Assembly (NCBI GenBank): GCA_030123625.1
Contig: CP126121.1
Coordinates: 2,334,179-2,398,178 of the forward strand
Direction: 5' to 3'
DNA length: 64,000 bases
Source of the DNA: Nitrospira sp.
GTDB taxonomy: Bacteria > Nitrospirota > Nitrospiria > Nitrospirales > Nitrospiraceae
Below, one piece after another: positions 53,518 to 61,607 of the stretch; within the stretch, counting starts at the first letter, position 1; every line of letters starts with the position of its first letter. A program made the position numbers and the translations under genes. The notes beneath the pieces are model-generated. The model made no database searches. It worked only from the letters and a program-made list of their open reading frames with translations, and was not told the origin of the DNA.

Positions 53518-54354
53518 ATGTCTGATCGTACGGCAACGGTAAGCCGCCTCGAAGAGGTGGTATCGACGTCGGAAGAGTTCGATCGGATCGTCTCACAGGC
53601 GCTGCCGATGCTGTTGGATCGAGCGACGAGCTATACAAAACGATTTTTGCGTGAAACCGGCCAGTGGAATGATGATATCGAGCATGAAAAGTTCGCGCTG
53701 CGCTGGGGTTCCGAATACCTCGAGCGGTTTCTTGTCTGTGGACGCAGTGAAGTGCCGTGCCGCCCGTTGTTTCTGTTCGATTCGTTAGTGGCCAAACAGC
53801 ACAGCAAACCGGAACCGTTTTGTTATCATCCGGACTTGCTGAGGCCGCTCGGTCGATTTCTCGACGGACTCGTGGCGCGGGCGGTCGTCAGCCGTGACGC
53901 GCTGATCGCGCTCTATTACCACTCCTATGGATGGGGTCCGGGAGACGTGATCGCGGTGACCGGACTCAATGGATTGGAGAGCCAGCGCATCTATAAGAAT
54001 TTTCGCCGGTGGCGCGACACCGGTTGGCAGCGCACGATGGATGAAATGGGCGTGACGAAGGCGGAGCTCGCGGAGCTGGGGAATCAGCAGCAGCGCCATC
54101 GACAACGATTCAACAGCGAGGCTGAGCGGCTCATCCGGGTAGCGCATGCCCATTACCGAAAAAGCGAGCCGGACCATTATCCCTGTCTCTCGCGGTCTCA
54201 ATGGGGGGAGATGTTTACCCAAGGCTATGGCTGCGATTACCGAATTTGGCATTTGGCGCTCTGTCTCGATTGTATGCAAACTGCGTGGGGGCTGGGATCC
54301 AACGGATCAGCAGTCGGCGAAAAACCGCGCCTGGAATTGCAGGTGCGGCCCTAA
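53518..54354 (+). CDS. Hypothetical protein with sigma-region-4-like helix-turn-helix
   Basis: This 278-residue soluble protein starts at ATG 53518 or at an ATG 45 bases earlier. The middle (ALIALYYHSYGWGPGDVIAV followed by TGLNGLESQRIYKNFRRWR) resembles sigma-70 region 4, with a helix-turn-helix and basic recognition helix. The N-terminal half is helical (SEEFDRIVSQALPMLLDRAT) and could be region-2-like, but this is weaker. It may be an alternative sigma-like regulator. Close Nitrospira homologues would be expected to be annotated as hypothetical. A hairpin overlaps its stop codon. Confidence 0.65.
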   Translation: MSDRTATVSRLEEVVSTSEEFDRIVSQALPMLLDRATSYTKRFLRETGQWNDDIEHEKFALRWGSEYLERFLVCGRSEVPCRPLFLFDSLVAKQHSKPEPFCYHPDLLRPLGRFLDGLVARAVVSRDALIALYYHSYGWGPGDVIAVTGLNGLESQRIYKNFRRWRDTGWQRTMDEMGVTKAELAELGNQQQRHRQRFNSEAERLIRVAHAHYRKSEPDHYPCLSRSQWGEMFTQGYGCDYRIWHLALCLDCMQTAWGLGSNGSAVGEKPRLELQVRP

Positions 54355-54361
54355 GGGGCCG
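54346..54361 (+). terminator. Hairpin over the stop codon
   Basis: CGGCCC-TAAG-GGGCCG places the TAA stop codon in the loop of a 6-bp GC-only stem. There is no T-run, so it is at best a weak terminator or a stability hairpin. Confidence 0.35.
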
Positions 54362-54415
54362 AGCCGTTTCGAAGCAGCGCAGAGAATCGAAAAGTCCGAG
54401 GCTTACAAAAGCATG

Positions 54416-54581
54416 CAGGCTGTTCAAAAAGACCGTCGTTCTCACCCGCCCACCCCGGCGCGCCAAAACGCGCCGTTCCGCGGGCAAGGCCGCAAGTGAG
54501 GAGGCGAAACGTACTTAGAGCCGTACGTTGAGTCTCTAAACGATGCGAGAACGCCGGTGGCGGACTTTTTCAACAGCCCTG
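54416..54581 (+). mobile_element. MITE-like element, copy 1 (166 bp)
   Basis: The left end CAGGCTGTTCAAAAAGACCG and the reverse complement of the right end (CAGGGCTGTTGAAAAAGTCC) form imperfect terminal inverted repeats. No ORF is inside. The right end (gagaacgccggtggcggac, then tttttcaacagccctg) matches that of the element at 61272-61591. The element ends 13 bp before the next start codon. Confidence 0.7.
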
Positions 54582-54594
54582 GGAGGGAGGATAT

Positions 54595-55854
54595 ATGGGT
54601 CAGGAAGAAGAAGATCTGGAACTCTATCGGTCGCGACTCCTTGAATCATTGAATGGCCGATCCAGCCGCTCTCTCAGGGGCGCATCGGATCCCATTCAGG
54701 TGTATATCAACGAGCGCCGCGTGGGAGAGCTTGAAGGAACGGGAATCGGCGCGATGTTGCAGGTTCAGTGCATCGATCACATCGACACGGTGCAGCTTCG
54801 TACCGAAGAAGGCACTCTCTTGGGGGGACTTGCCGCTCCCGAGCATGGATTTAGAACGGACCGTCTCCGGCTGTCCGCCGATACGATCGAGCTCTGTGTC
54901 CACAATACCGCGCAAGGGGGAACGCTCAGCGCGCTGTTCAATCCTGCGCCCGGTTTCTGGGGTCGCTTCCGGAAGAGCATCGCTGATATGACCGACAAGT
55001 TGACGGCCCGCCGTCCGGATACAGCGATCGCATACGGCGCGTATGGAATGCGCACGGTCGCCTTCACACAAGCGCTTTTGGCGATTGCCGTCGTGGGATT
55101 GGTCGCCGACCGTGCGACGACATGGATGACGCCCGAGCCCACGCCCTCTCCGGTCGTCCAAACAGCGAGTCTTCCCGCATCTCCGCCGGCGGAAACGGCA
55201 AGACTTGAACAGCAGCTGGATGAGGTGGCACGGATGCAGGCGAAGATAGGAGATGCCCTTGCGTCTCAACAGAACGGCATCGTGCAGCTCCATCAAGCCG
55301 TGGCCAAATTATCATCGACTCAGGAATCTGTGGCGTCCAGCGTGGTGATGGTCAAGGAAGAAGTCAAGGAAGAACTTGAGAAACGGCTGGAAGCAGTCGG
55401 TCGCGAGACCGACCGCACGGCGCGACACGTCGCGAGCAAAGGGCGAATTGAGCAGGAACAGCTGGAAGCCGCGATCCATAGTCTCACCGCGGATAATGAT
55501 CGGTTGTCGAAAGAAGTGGCCGGCCTGGAAGAGAACAACCGGAGTCTGAAGGAAAAATTGCAGCCAGCGGTGGCGAGTGTCCCGAAAGCCGCCGATCCCA
55601 GCCCGGAACGTCTCTTGAAAATGGCCGACAGCATGCAGGGCAACCAGCAGCCTTTCCTGTTCTGGGTGACGTTCAGCGAAGGAACGAGTCAGGAAAGCAT
55701 CGATCAATGGGTCAATGGAATGAAGGGTCATAAGGGAGCGCTGAACGAAGGTTGGCAGGAAGTACGGATTATTCCGCCACCGGTCCCGCCCGATCGCTTC
55801 TTGGAGCAGATCAGAGGAGAAAAAATCATCAAGGCTGCGCGGATCAATCAGTAG
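54595..55854 (+). CDS. Membrane-anchored coiled-coil protein of unknown function
   Basis: This 419-residue protein has a folded N-terminal domain of about 130 residues (PIQVYINERRVGELEG, then HIDTVQLRTEEGTLLGGLA). One transmembrane helix lies near residue 155-175 (TVAFTQALLAIAVVGLVADR). A Pro-rich stretch and a long coiled coil follow (about 195-335: EQQLDEVARMQAKIGDALA, EEVKEELEKRLEAVGRETD), then a C-terminal domain. The order suggests that a cytoplasmic domain is tied to a periplasmic rod. GGGAGGGAGG before the ATG begins directly at the end of the MITE-like element. Its neighbour upstream is the sigma-like gene. Confidence 0.75.
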   Translation: MGQEEEDLELYRSRLLESLNGRSSRSLRGASDPIQVYINERRVGELEGTGIGAMLQVQCIDHIDTVQLRTEEGTLLGGLAAPEHGFRTDRLRLSADTIELCVHNTAQGGTLSALFNPAPGFWGRFRKSIADMTDKLTARRPDTAIAYGAYGMRTVAFTQALLAIAVVGLVADRATTWMTPEPTPSPVVQTASLPASPPAETARLEQQLDEVARMQAKIGDALASQQNGIVQLHQAVAKLSSTQESVASSVVMVKEEVKEELEKRLEAVGRETDRTARHVASKGRIEQEQLEAAIHSLTADNDRLSKEVAGLEENNRSLKEKLQPAVASVPKAADPSPERLLKMADSMQGNQQPFLFWVTFSEGTSQESIDQWVNGMKGHKGALNEGWQEVRIIPPPVPPDRFLEQIRGEKIIKAARINQ

Positions 55855-56366
55855 GAGCATGACCCAGGACCCAGGAGAGAGTTCTTACCCCGCATCGTCG
55901 TTCGCATCGAGAGGTCTTGAAATCCAGACGAGCAGCGGCTTTCGATGATCGTTCATCCGAGAGGACATCCTGACGTTCGTCGACGCAAAACGTTCGGGTC
56001 ATGTCGAAGCAGCTGAAGCAGCTATGGGGGCGGGTCATTTGTGGGAGTCATTTTGTCGATGGGGCAATCATGAGGCTCACTATCCGGTCAAGCGCCTCGA
56101 CTGGACATATTCCGGCCCGATCACAGACGTTTTGTCCGTTGAGCCACGTGAGATGGAATCAGTAGCATGCATCATAAGCGAGGGAAGAAACCGGCATACG
56201 GGCAGCCAAGAGATAGCAAGATGTCATCACTGGATAACGTCCCACCGATCAACCGGCAATTGCTTTCGAACCGGCCCCTATTAGAATAGAACAACTAGAA
56301 CAACACACAAATCAAGTCGGCGATTGAACCAAGCCATCACGCTGCAAGGAAGAGAAAGGAAGATCC
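55855..56366. other. Long intergenic region
   Basis: The 512 bp contain a short direct repeat (gaagcagct twice near 56004-56021) and only ORFs without ribosome-binding sites. The glycosyltransferase promoter must lie here; AAAGGAAGA precedes its ATG. Confidence 0.5.
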
Positions 56367-57452
56367 ATGAGAATCGCACAAGTGGCCCCATTGTGGGAGA
56401 GCGTCCCGCCGAAACTCTACGGGGGAACCGAACGCATCGTTTCGTACATTACGGAGGAGTTGGTCGCGCAGGGACATGATGTCACGCTGTTTGCCAGCGG
56501 CGATTCAGAGACCACGGCGCGGCTTGAGGCAATCTGCCCGCAGGCGCTCCGATTGAATACCGGGATCTTTAATCGGGACGCTCCCATGATGATGCTTCAG
56601 GAGCGAGGCCTTGGAGCGGCGAGGGGCTTCGACATCATCCATTCACACCTGGATTTCATCGGATTCCCACTGGCACGACGGAACACCATTCCGGTTGTGA
56701 CGACCCTGCACGGGCGTCAGGATCTTCCGGAATTGGAGCCGGTGTTCCGTGAATTTTCTGAAATGCCCTTGGTGTCCATTTCGGACGCCCAGCGTAAGCC
56801 GTTGCCTTGGGCGAATTGGGCGGGAACCGTCCACCATGGTCTTCCTCGCAACCTCTACACGTTTCATCCTGAATCTCAAGGCTATCTGGCCTTTCTGGGC
56901 CGCATCTCCCCGGAAAAGCGTCCGGACCAAGCGATAGAAATCGCCAAACGGGCAGGCCTCCCCTTGCGGATTGCGGCAAAAGTGGATCCAGCCGATCAGA
57001 ACTACTTCGAAGCCGAAATCGAACCGTTGCTCAACCATCCACTGATTGAATTCATCGGAGAGATTTCCGATGCCGAGAAAGACGAGTTTCTCGGCAATGC
57101 AATGGCATTGGTATGCCCCTATGATTGGCCGGAGCCCTTTGGGTTGGTGTTGATCGAAGCCTTGGCCTGCGGAACTCCGGTGTTGGCCTACCGACGGGGG
57201 TCGATTCCGGAAATCCTCGATCATGGCGTCACCGGGTTTATTTGCGAGACCGTGTCCGAATTGGTGGACGCAGTCGGACAGGTCTCGCTCATCGATCGGC
57301 GGCACTGCCGGGCTGCCTTTGATGAGCGGTTTACCGCGGACCGGATGGCACGCGACTATGTGGCACTGTATGAGCGTCTTCTCGAAGATGAAGCCACACA
57401 GGCTTTCGCCTCCGAGGAGCATAAGGTTCTCGGGCGAGGCCGACATGTCTGA
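56367..57452 (+). CDS. GT4-type glycosyltransferase
   Basis: This 361-residue cytosolic enzyme of GT-B fold starts MRIAQVAPLWESVPPKLYGG, the N-terminal glycine loop. It carries GFDIIHSHLDF, the linker FLGRISPEKRPDQAIEIA and the C-terminal E-x7-E motif EPFGLVLIEALACGTPVLA. Enzymes of this family make glycans or glycogen-like and trehalose-type products from nucleotide sugars. A glycogen-debranching gene lies 4 kb further on, so a role in storage glycan is possible. It overlaps the MFS gene by 8 bp. Confidence 0.93.
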   Translation: MRIAQVAPLWESVPPKLYGGTERIVSYITEELVAQGHDVTLFASGDSETTARLEAICPQALRLNTGIFNRDAPMMMLQERGLGAARGFDIIHSHLDFIGFPLARRNTIPVVTTLHGRQDLPELEPVFREFSEMPLVSISDAQRKPLPWANWAGTVHHGLPRNLYTFHPESQGYLAFLGRISPEKRPDQAIEIAKRAGLPLRIAAKVDPADQNYFEAEIEPLLNHPLIEFIGEISDAEKDEFLGNAMALVCPYDWPEPFGLVLIEALACGTPVLAYRRGSIPEILDHGVTGFICETVSELVDAVGQVSLIDRRHCRAAFDERFTADRMARDYVALYERLLEDEATQAFASEEHKVLGRGRHV

Positions 57453-58764
57453 CATACTTGCCGATGCGAAAGAGACCGGTTCCGTTCCGAGTCGTGCTCG
57501 CGGTTGGGAGTTGGTGAAAACCAGAGACTTCGGCTTTTTGTTCGCCGGCCAGACGATCTCTCAGATCGGAGACAGCCTCAACAAGGTGGCGCTTTTGTGG
57601 TTCGTCTATGAAATGACCGGGTCGGCGCTCAAGATGACGGTGGTCGGACTGCTTCAAACGCTTCCCCCATTGTTGTTCGGTCCGCTGATCGGTGTCTTTC
57701 TGGACCGCGTTCGAAAGAAACCGGTCATGATTTGGGTCGATCTTCTTCGGACCATGATGGTTCTTCTGATTCCGTTGCTCTATGCCGCGGGCGAATTGAC
57801 TCTCGATCGGCTTTACGTCCTTGTCTTTGCCACCGCAATTTTTTCCACGGTGTTCGGACCCGCCTTAACATCCGCGGTTCCTCTCATTGTGCCCAAGGAG
57901 CGGCTTATCGCCGCCAATGCGCTCTTGCAGACGACGACCAACGTCGGGCTTCTTGTCGGGCCTGCCGTCAGCGGTCTCGGTATCGCGCTCATTGGAGCGC
58001 AAAACGTCCTCTATGCCGACGCGGCGACCTTTTTTATCTCCGCCCTGTGTCTGTTCCCTATTCGTATGCATGAAACTGCCGACCGCCGGCGTACGGCAAG
58101 TCAAGGATTGACGGAAGACTTCACCGCCGACTTGCTGGCGGGTTTTCGCTTCGTCTTCGTCGAGCAGAAGACCGTCTTGCTCCTCATGTTGACGGCCACT
58201 CTCTATAGCGTCGGCATCAGCGCCTTCATCTTTTTGCTGCCGGTCTTCGCGAAAGACGTGCTGGGAGTGGGCCCGATTCAGCTCGGATGGCTATGGTCGG
58301 CGCTCGGCGTCGGAATGTTGCTCGCCTCCCTTAGTCTGACATCGATTACGCAGGGAGACGTATCTTGGCGTTTGCGGTTCATCTCCGGGGCATTAGCCGT
58401 CGGCGGTCTGGCCGTCGCGGCGCTCGGTTTCCTCGAAGCTCCTGTCGTGGCCGGTGCTTTGATCGCGGTGATCGGAGGAAGCACCGCCATGTTTACGCCG
58501 TTGGTGTGGACGATGCTCCAAGAATTGACGCCGGCGCATCTCTTGGGCCGGGTCTTTACGAGCTTCGCCACGGGAGGAATGGCGTCATCCATGGCCGGTA
58601 TGGCTGGTTTTGGATGGGCTGCCGATACAATCGGTCCCGCCGCCAGCCTGGGAGGCATCAGCCTCATTCTTCTCATGACGGCTGCTACCGCATGGCTGTT
58701 CAGTTTTTACAAGTCGCACACGGGGGCCTTGGCCGTTTCTACGCCCGGCCCCTTGGTTTCTTAA
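57445..58764 (+). CDS. MFS transporter, EntS/DHA3-like, copy 1
   Basis: This 439-residue protein has 12 predicted helices. Family features are FLFAGQTISQIGDSLNKVALLWFVY in TM1, GVFLDRVRKKPVMIW in the loop between TM2 and TM3, and FGPALTSAVPLIVPKERLIAANAL. Members export siderophores or drugs; the substrate is unknown. ATG 57445 overlaps the glycosyltransferase stop and has GCGAGG before it. A paralogue with the same motifs lies at 59909. A hairpin at 58845-58871 may end the transcript. Confidence 0.92.
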   Translation: MSDILADAKETGSVPSRARGWELVKTRDFGFLFAGQTISQIGDSLNKVALLWFVYEMTGSALKMTVVGLLQTLPPLLFGPLIGVFLDRVRKKPVMIWVDLLRTMMVLLIPLLYAAGELTLDRLYVLVFATAIFSTVFGPALTSAVPLIVPKERLIAANALLQTTTNVGLLVGPAVSGLGIALIGAQNVLYADAATFFISALCLFPIRMHETADRRRTASQGLTEDFTADLLAGFRFVFVEQKTVLLLMLTATLYSVGISAFIFLLPVFAKDVLGVGPIQLGWLWSALGVGMLLASLSLTSITQGDVSWRLRFISGALAVGGLAVAALGFLEAPVVAGALIAVIGGSTAMFTPLVWTMLQELTPAHLLGRVFTSFATGGMASSMAGMAGFGWAADTIGPAASLGGISLILLMTAATAWLFSFYKSHTGALAVSTPGPLVS

Positions 58765-58844
58765 TCCACCGTCCAATCGTAGATCCGCATTGGACGCGTG
58801 TTCGCACACCGTCCTGAAGTTTCATCAACAGACGCATCACTCGG

Positions 58845-58871
58845 ACGGCCTCTGAGATACGAAGAGGCCGT
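58845..58871 (+). terminator. Candidate hairpin terminator
   Basis: ACGGCCTC and GAGGCCGT form an 8-bp perfect stem with an 11-base loop, 80 bp after the MFS stop. No T-run follows, so factor-independent termination is uncertain. Confidence 0.4.
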
Positions 58872-58964
58872 CTCACTCGGGGAAGAGATGACACGGAAGC
58901 CGTTGCGAGTTAGAATGGCCCCGGTGAATTCTCGGGAACATCGTTTACGAGGAGGGCTCTCGCG

Positions 58965-59909
58965 ATGACCATGTCGCCACGAGCGCTGATCATACTGAGC
59001 ATGAGCTTGCTCCTGCCGGGACCTATAGATCCCGCGTTCTCCGATACCCATGACAAAGAAAGTTCAACGGAAGCGCCTGCTCCGCGCCCACAACGTCCTC
59101 CCCCTGCCTCCGACGGTCAGCCGGCACCGACTAAGCCACCGACGGACGTGAAGCCTCAGTCCTCACCCGCTCCGACGAAGACGGACACATCAACTGATCA
59201 CAAAGAAGTCGCGCCGGAGAAGCCCGCGCCGCCCAAGCCATCGACGGACGCGAAGCCGCAGTCCCCACCCAGTCCTCCGACGAAATCGGACTCGACCGAT
59301 CACAAAGAAGTCACGCCGGAGAAACATGCGCCGACTAAGCCACCGACGGAAGGGAAGGCGCAATCCGCACCCGCTCCGGCAACGAAGGCGGACTCACAAC
59401 CGGCTGAATCTGAGAGTAAGGAAAAAGAAAAAGAAAAAGAACAGACCGCCAAAAGGCCCCTAGGTTCACTGATTTTGTCGGTCAAGCTTGCGCTGATGGG
59501 GGATCCACGACTGTTCCGCTACGAGATTGAAGTGGGAGACGACCAGCAAACCGTGACCCTGGCAGGACGTGTCTCGACCGAAGAAGAAAAAACGGCTGCG
59601 ACAGAAATCGCGCAAGCCGTCCCGGGTGTCAAGGCCGTGGTCAACCAGCTTGCCGTCGAGAAAGACCTTGCGAAGACGCTGTTGAAGAAACAAGATGAAA
59701 CCCTCACGACCTTGATCAAAGAACGTTTCTCCAAAAGCGCGACCCTGAAAGCAGCCAACTTCGAAGTGAAGACTGAGGACGGTGTCGTTCAGCTCAACGG
59801 AACGGTGCGTTTCCAGGTCACGGCTCTCGAAGCCGCTGAGACGGCCCGTCAAGTGCCCGGTGTCCGAGCAGTGAACACCGAAAAGATACGGCTGGAGGGC
59901 GAGAGCTGA
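58965..59909 (+). CDS. Exported BON-domain protein with Pro-rich tandem repeats
   Basis: This 314-residue protein has a signal peptide (IILSMSLLLPGPIDPAFS). A low-complexity region at about residues 35-150 contains three copies of a unit of roughly 35 residues with the pattern KPPTD-VKPQS-SP...TDHKEV-PEK. Two BON domains follow, about residues 165-232 and 240-312 (ILSVKLALMGDPRLFRYEIE, then VQLNGTVRFQVTA). BON domains may bind membranes. The Pro/Lys linker could span the periplasm or cell wall, as in TonB-like linkers. GGAGGG lies before the ATG. The MFS gene overlaps its stop by one base. Confidence 0.85.
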   Translation: MTMSPRALIILSMSLLLPGPIDPAFSDTHDKESSTEAPAPRPQRPPPASDGQPAPTKPPTDVKPQSSPAPTKTDTSTDHKEVAPEKPAPPKPSTDAKPQSPPSPPTKSDSTDHKEVTPEKHAPTKPPTEGKAQSAPAPATKADSQPAESESKEKEKEKEQTAKRPLGSLILSVKLALMGDPRLFRYEIEVGDDQQTVTLAGRVSTEEEKTAATEIAQAVPGVKAVVNQLAVEKDLAKTLLKKQDETLTTLIKERFSKSATLKAANFEVKTEDGVVQLNGTVRFQVTALEAAETARQVPGVRAVNTEKIRLEGES

Positions 59910-61198
59910 TGCAAGGCCGCTTCGGCCCCTTGCCCTACTCTCCCCCTATGGTGCAGAACGCAGACAGCATCTCAACCCAGGATCGTCCACTGCTCCTGAC
60001 CCGTGATTTCGGACTTGTCTGGTCCGGACAATTTATCTCACAGATAGGAGACGGCATCTCAAGACTGGCGCTCCTGTGGTTTGTCTATGCCGTCACCGGG
60101 TCGCCCATCAAAACGTCCGTCATCGGCCTGCTGCAGACGATCCCTCCGATTGTGTTGGGTCCGATCATCGGCGTGTACGTCGATCGGCTTCCGAAAAAGG
60201 TGCTGCTCATCACCAGCGATATACTGCGCGCGTTGTTGATCGGGTTGATTCCCTGCCTCATTCCCGTGGAATCCTTTACGGTATCCGTGCTCTATATCTT
60301 GGTCCTCTTGCACGCCATTGCGACGGCGGTGTTCGGTCCGGCTCTCACCGCCGCCATACCTTCGTTGGTTCCTAAAACCCAATTCACGGCCGGCAATGCG
60401 CTTCTCCAAAGCACGACCAGCCTCGGCATTATTTTCGGTCCCGCGCTGAGCGGCTTAGGCATTGCCGCGTACGGATCACAAGAGGTCCTATGCCTCAACG
60501 CCGCCACGTACATGATTTCTGCCGCGTGCCTCACGTTGGTCCGCTTCAAGAACTCTGCGCCACAGGTTCCGTCACGGGCTGCGCGACCGACGATGCTGCA
60601 AGATCTGGTTGAAGGATTTCGCTATAGTGTCGTCATCCAACCGACGATCTTACTCTTGACCGGCACCGCCGCTCTCTATACGTTCGGCACCAGCGCGTTG
60701 ACCGCGCTCTTCCCTGTGTTCGCACGGAAAATGCTGGGACTGGGCCCGGTAGAGATCGGGTATTTATGGTCCGCGGTCGGCGTCGGGCTTTTCATCACAT
60801 CGATCGGGCTCTTGTGGGCGACCGACTGGATGATCAAGGATCGAATGCGTCTGATCATGGGTACCAGTGTGTTGAGCGCGGCTGCCCTTTGCGTGTTGAC
60901 CAGAACGACTGATCTTTATACGGCCGGTCTCCTCATGGGTTTGATCGGCTGTGGGATGGGAGCCTTTACCCCGATTGCGTGGGGCATCATTCAAGAACTC
61001 GCACCGAGGCGGATGATCGGACGAGTCTTGGGATTCTATGGAACAGGCGCGATGACGGCCGCCATCGGGGGAATTTCTGCATTCGGATGGATCATGGAAC
61101 AACAGAGTGTGGAAACCGGCGTATACGGGCTCGGCCTCGTGATGTTGGTGACGAGTCTGGTCGCCGCGCGCATGAGCCGATCCAGCGCCGTGCATTAA
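59909..61198 (+). CDS. MFS transporter, EntS/DHA3-like, copy 2
   Basis: This 429-residue protein with 12 predicted helices is a clear paralogue of the MFS protein at 57445. It carries LVWSGQFISQIGDGISRLALLWFVY, GVYVDRLPKKVLLI and FGPALTAAIPSLVPKTQFTAGNAL. ATG 59909 shares a base with the BON gene stop (TGATG), so translation is coupled; the ATG at 59948 is an alternative start. The MFS-BON-MFS order suggests one operon. Confidence 0.92.
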   Translation: MQGRFGPLPYSPPMVQNADSISTQDRPLLLTRDFGLVWSGQFISQIGDGISRLALLWFVYAVTGSPIKTSVIGLLQTIPPIVLGPIIGVYVDRLPKKVLLITSDILRALLIGLIPCLIPVESFTVSVLYILVLLHAIATAVFGPALTAAIPSLVPKTQFTAGNALLQSTTSLGIIFGPALSGLGIAAYGSQEVLCLNAATYMISAACLTLVRFKNSAPQVPSRAARPTMLQDLVEGFRYSVVIQPTILLLTGTAALYTFGTSALTALFPVFARKMLGLGPVEIGYLWSAVGVGLFITSIGLLWATDWMIKDRMRLIMGTSVLSAAALCVLTRTTDLYTAGLLMGLIGCGMGAFTPIAWGIIQELAPRRMIGRVLGFYGTGAMTAAIGGISAFGWIMEQQSVETGVYGLGLVMLVTSLVAARMSRSSAVH

Positions 61199-61271
61199 CA
61201 GGCCGCGTGAAAACTCTGTTGATGCCAACATTTGGCTGATTTGCCTGTATGATGTTAACGCAGAATAACTT

Positions 61272-61591
61272 CAGGATGCTCAAAAAGGCTGTCCAGCAAG
61301 GCCGCAGCGAGGTCCGCGACGCGAAGAATAATGAGCGTCACGTCTGCGGACGGGCGCCTTCGGCTTCGCCGCGAGGCGAGCGAGTCGGTGAGCGCCCAGT
61401 GTCTTAGAGGGCGAGGCGCAATCATTTTTCACCCACCGCCCCGAGCTGCTTTGCAGCTCTTTCCCGGTGGCACGTTGAGCCCCTGAGGTTCACGCCGCGC
61501 TGAATAAAGCGCGGCACGTATGTGAACGCCGCCGAGATGGTGAGGCGGCAGTCTTGCGAGAACGCCGCTGGCGGACTTTTTCAGCATCCTG
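61272..61591 (+). mobile_element. MITE-like element, copy 2 (320 bp)
   Basis: The left end CAGGATGCTCAAAAAGGCTG and the reverse complement of the right end (CAGGATGCTGAAAAAGTCCG) are terminal inverted repeats. Inside are GC-rich hairpins (gccgcgct/agcgcggc and gagctgc/gcagctc) and no ORF. The right end (gagaacgccgctggcggac) matches copy 1. The element ends 16 bp before the ATG of the debranching gene. Confidence 0.75.
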
Positions 61592-61607
61592 TTGAAGGGA
61601 ATCATTC

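Noticed and set aside
56024-56284. Plus-strand frame of 86 codons upstream of the glycosyltransferase
   Set aside because: No start signal, and its composition does not look like a folded protein.
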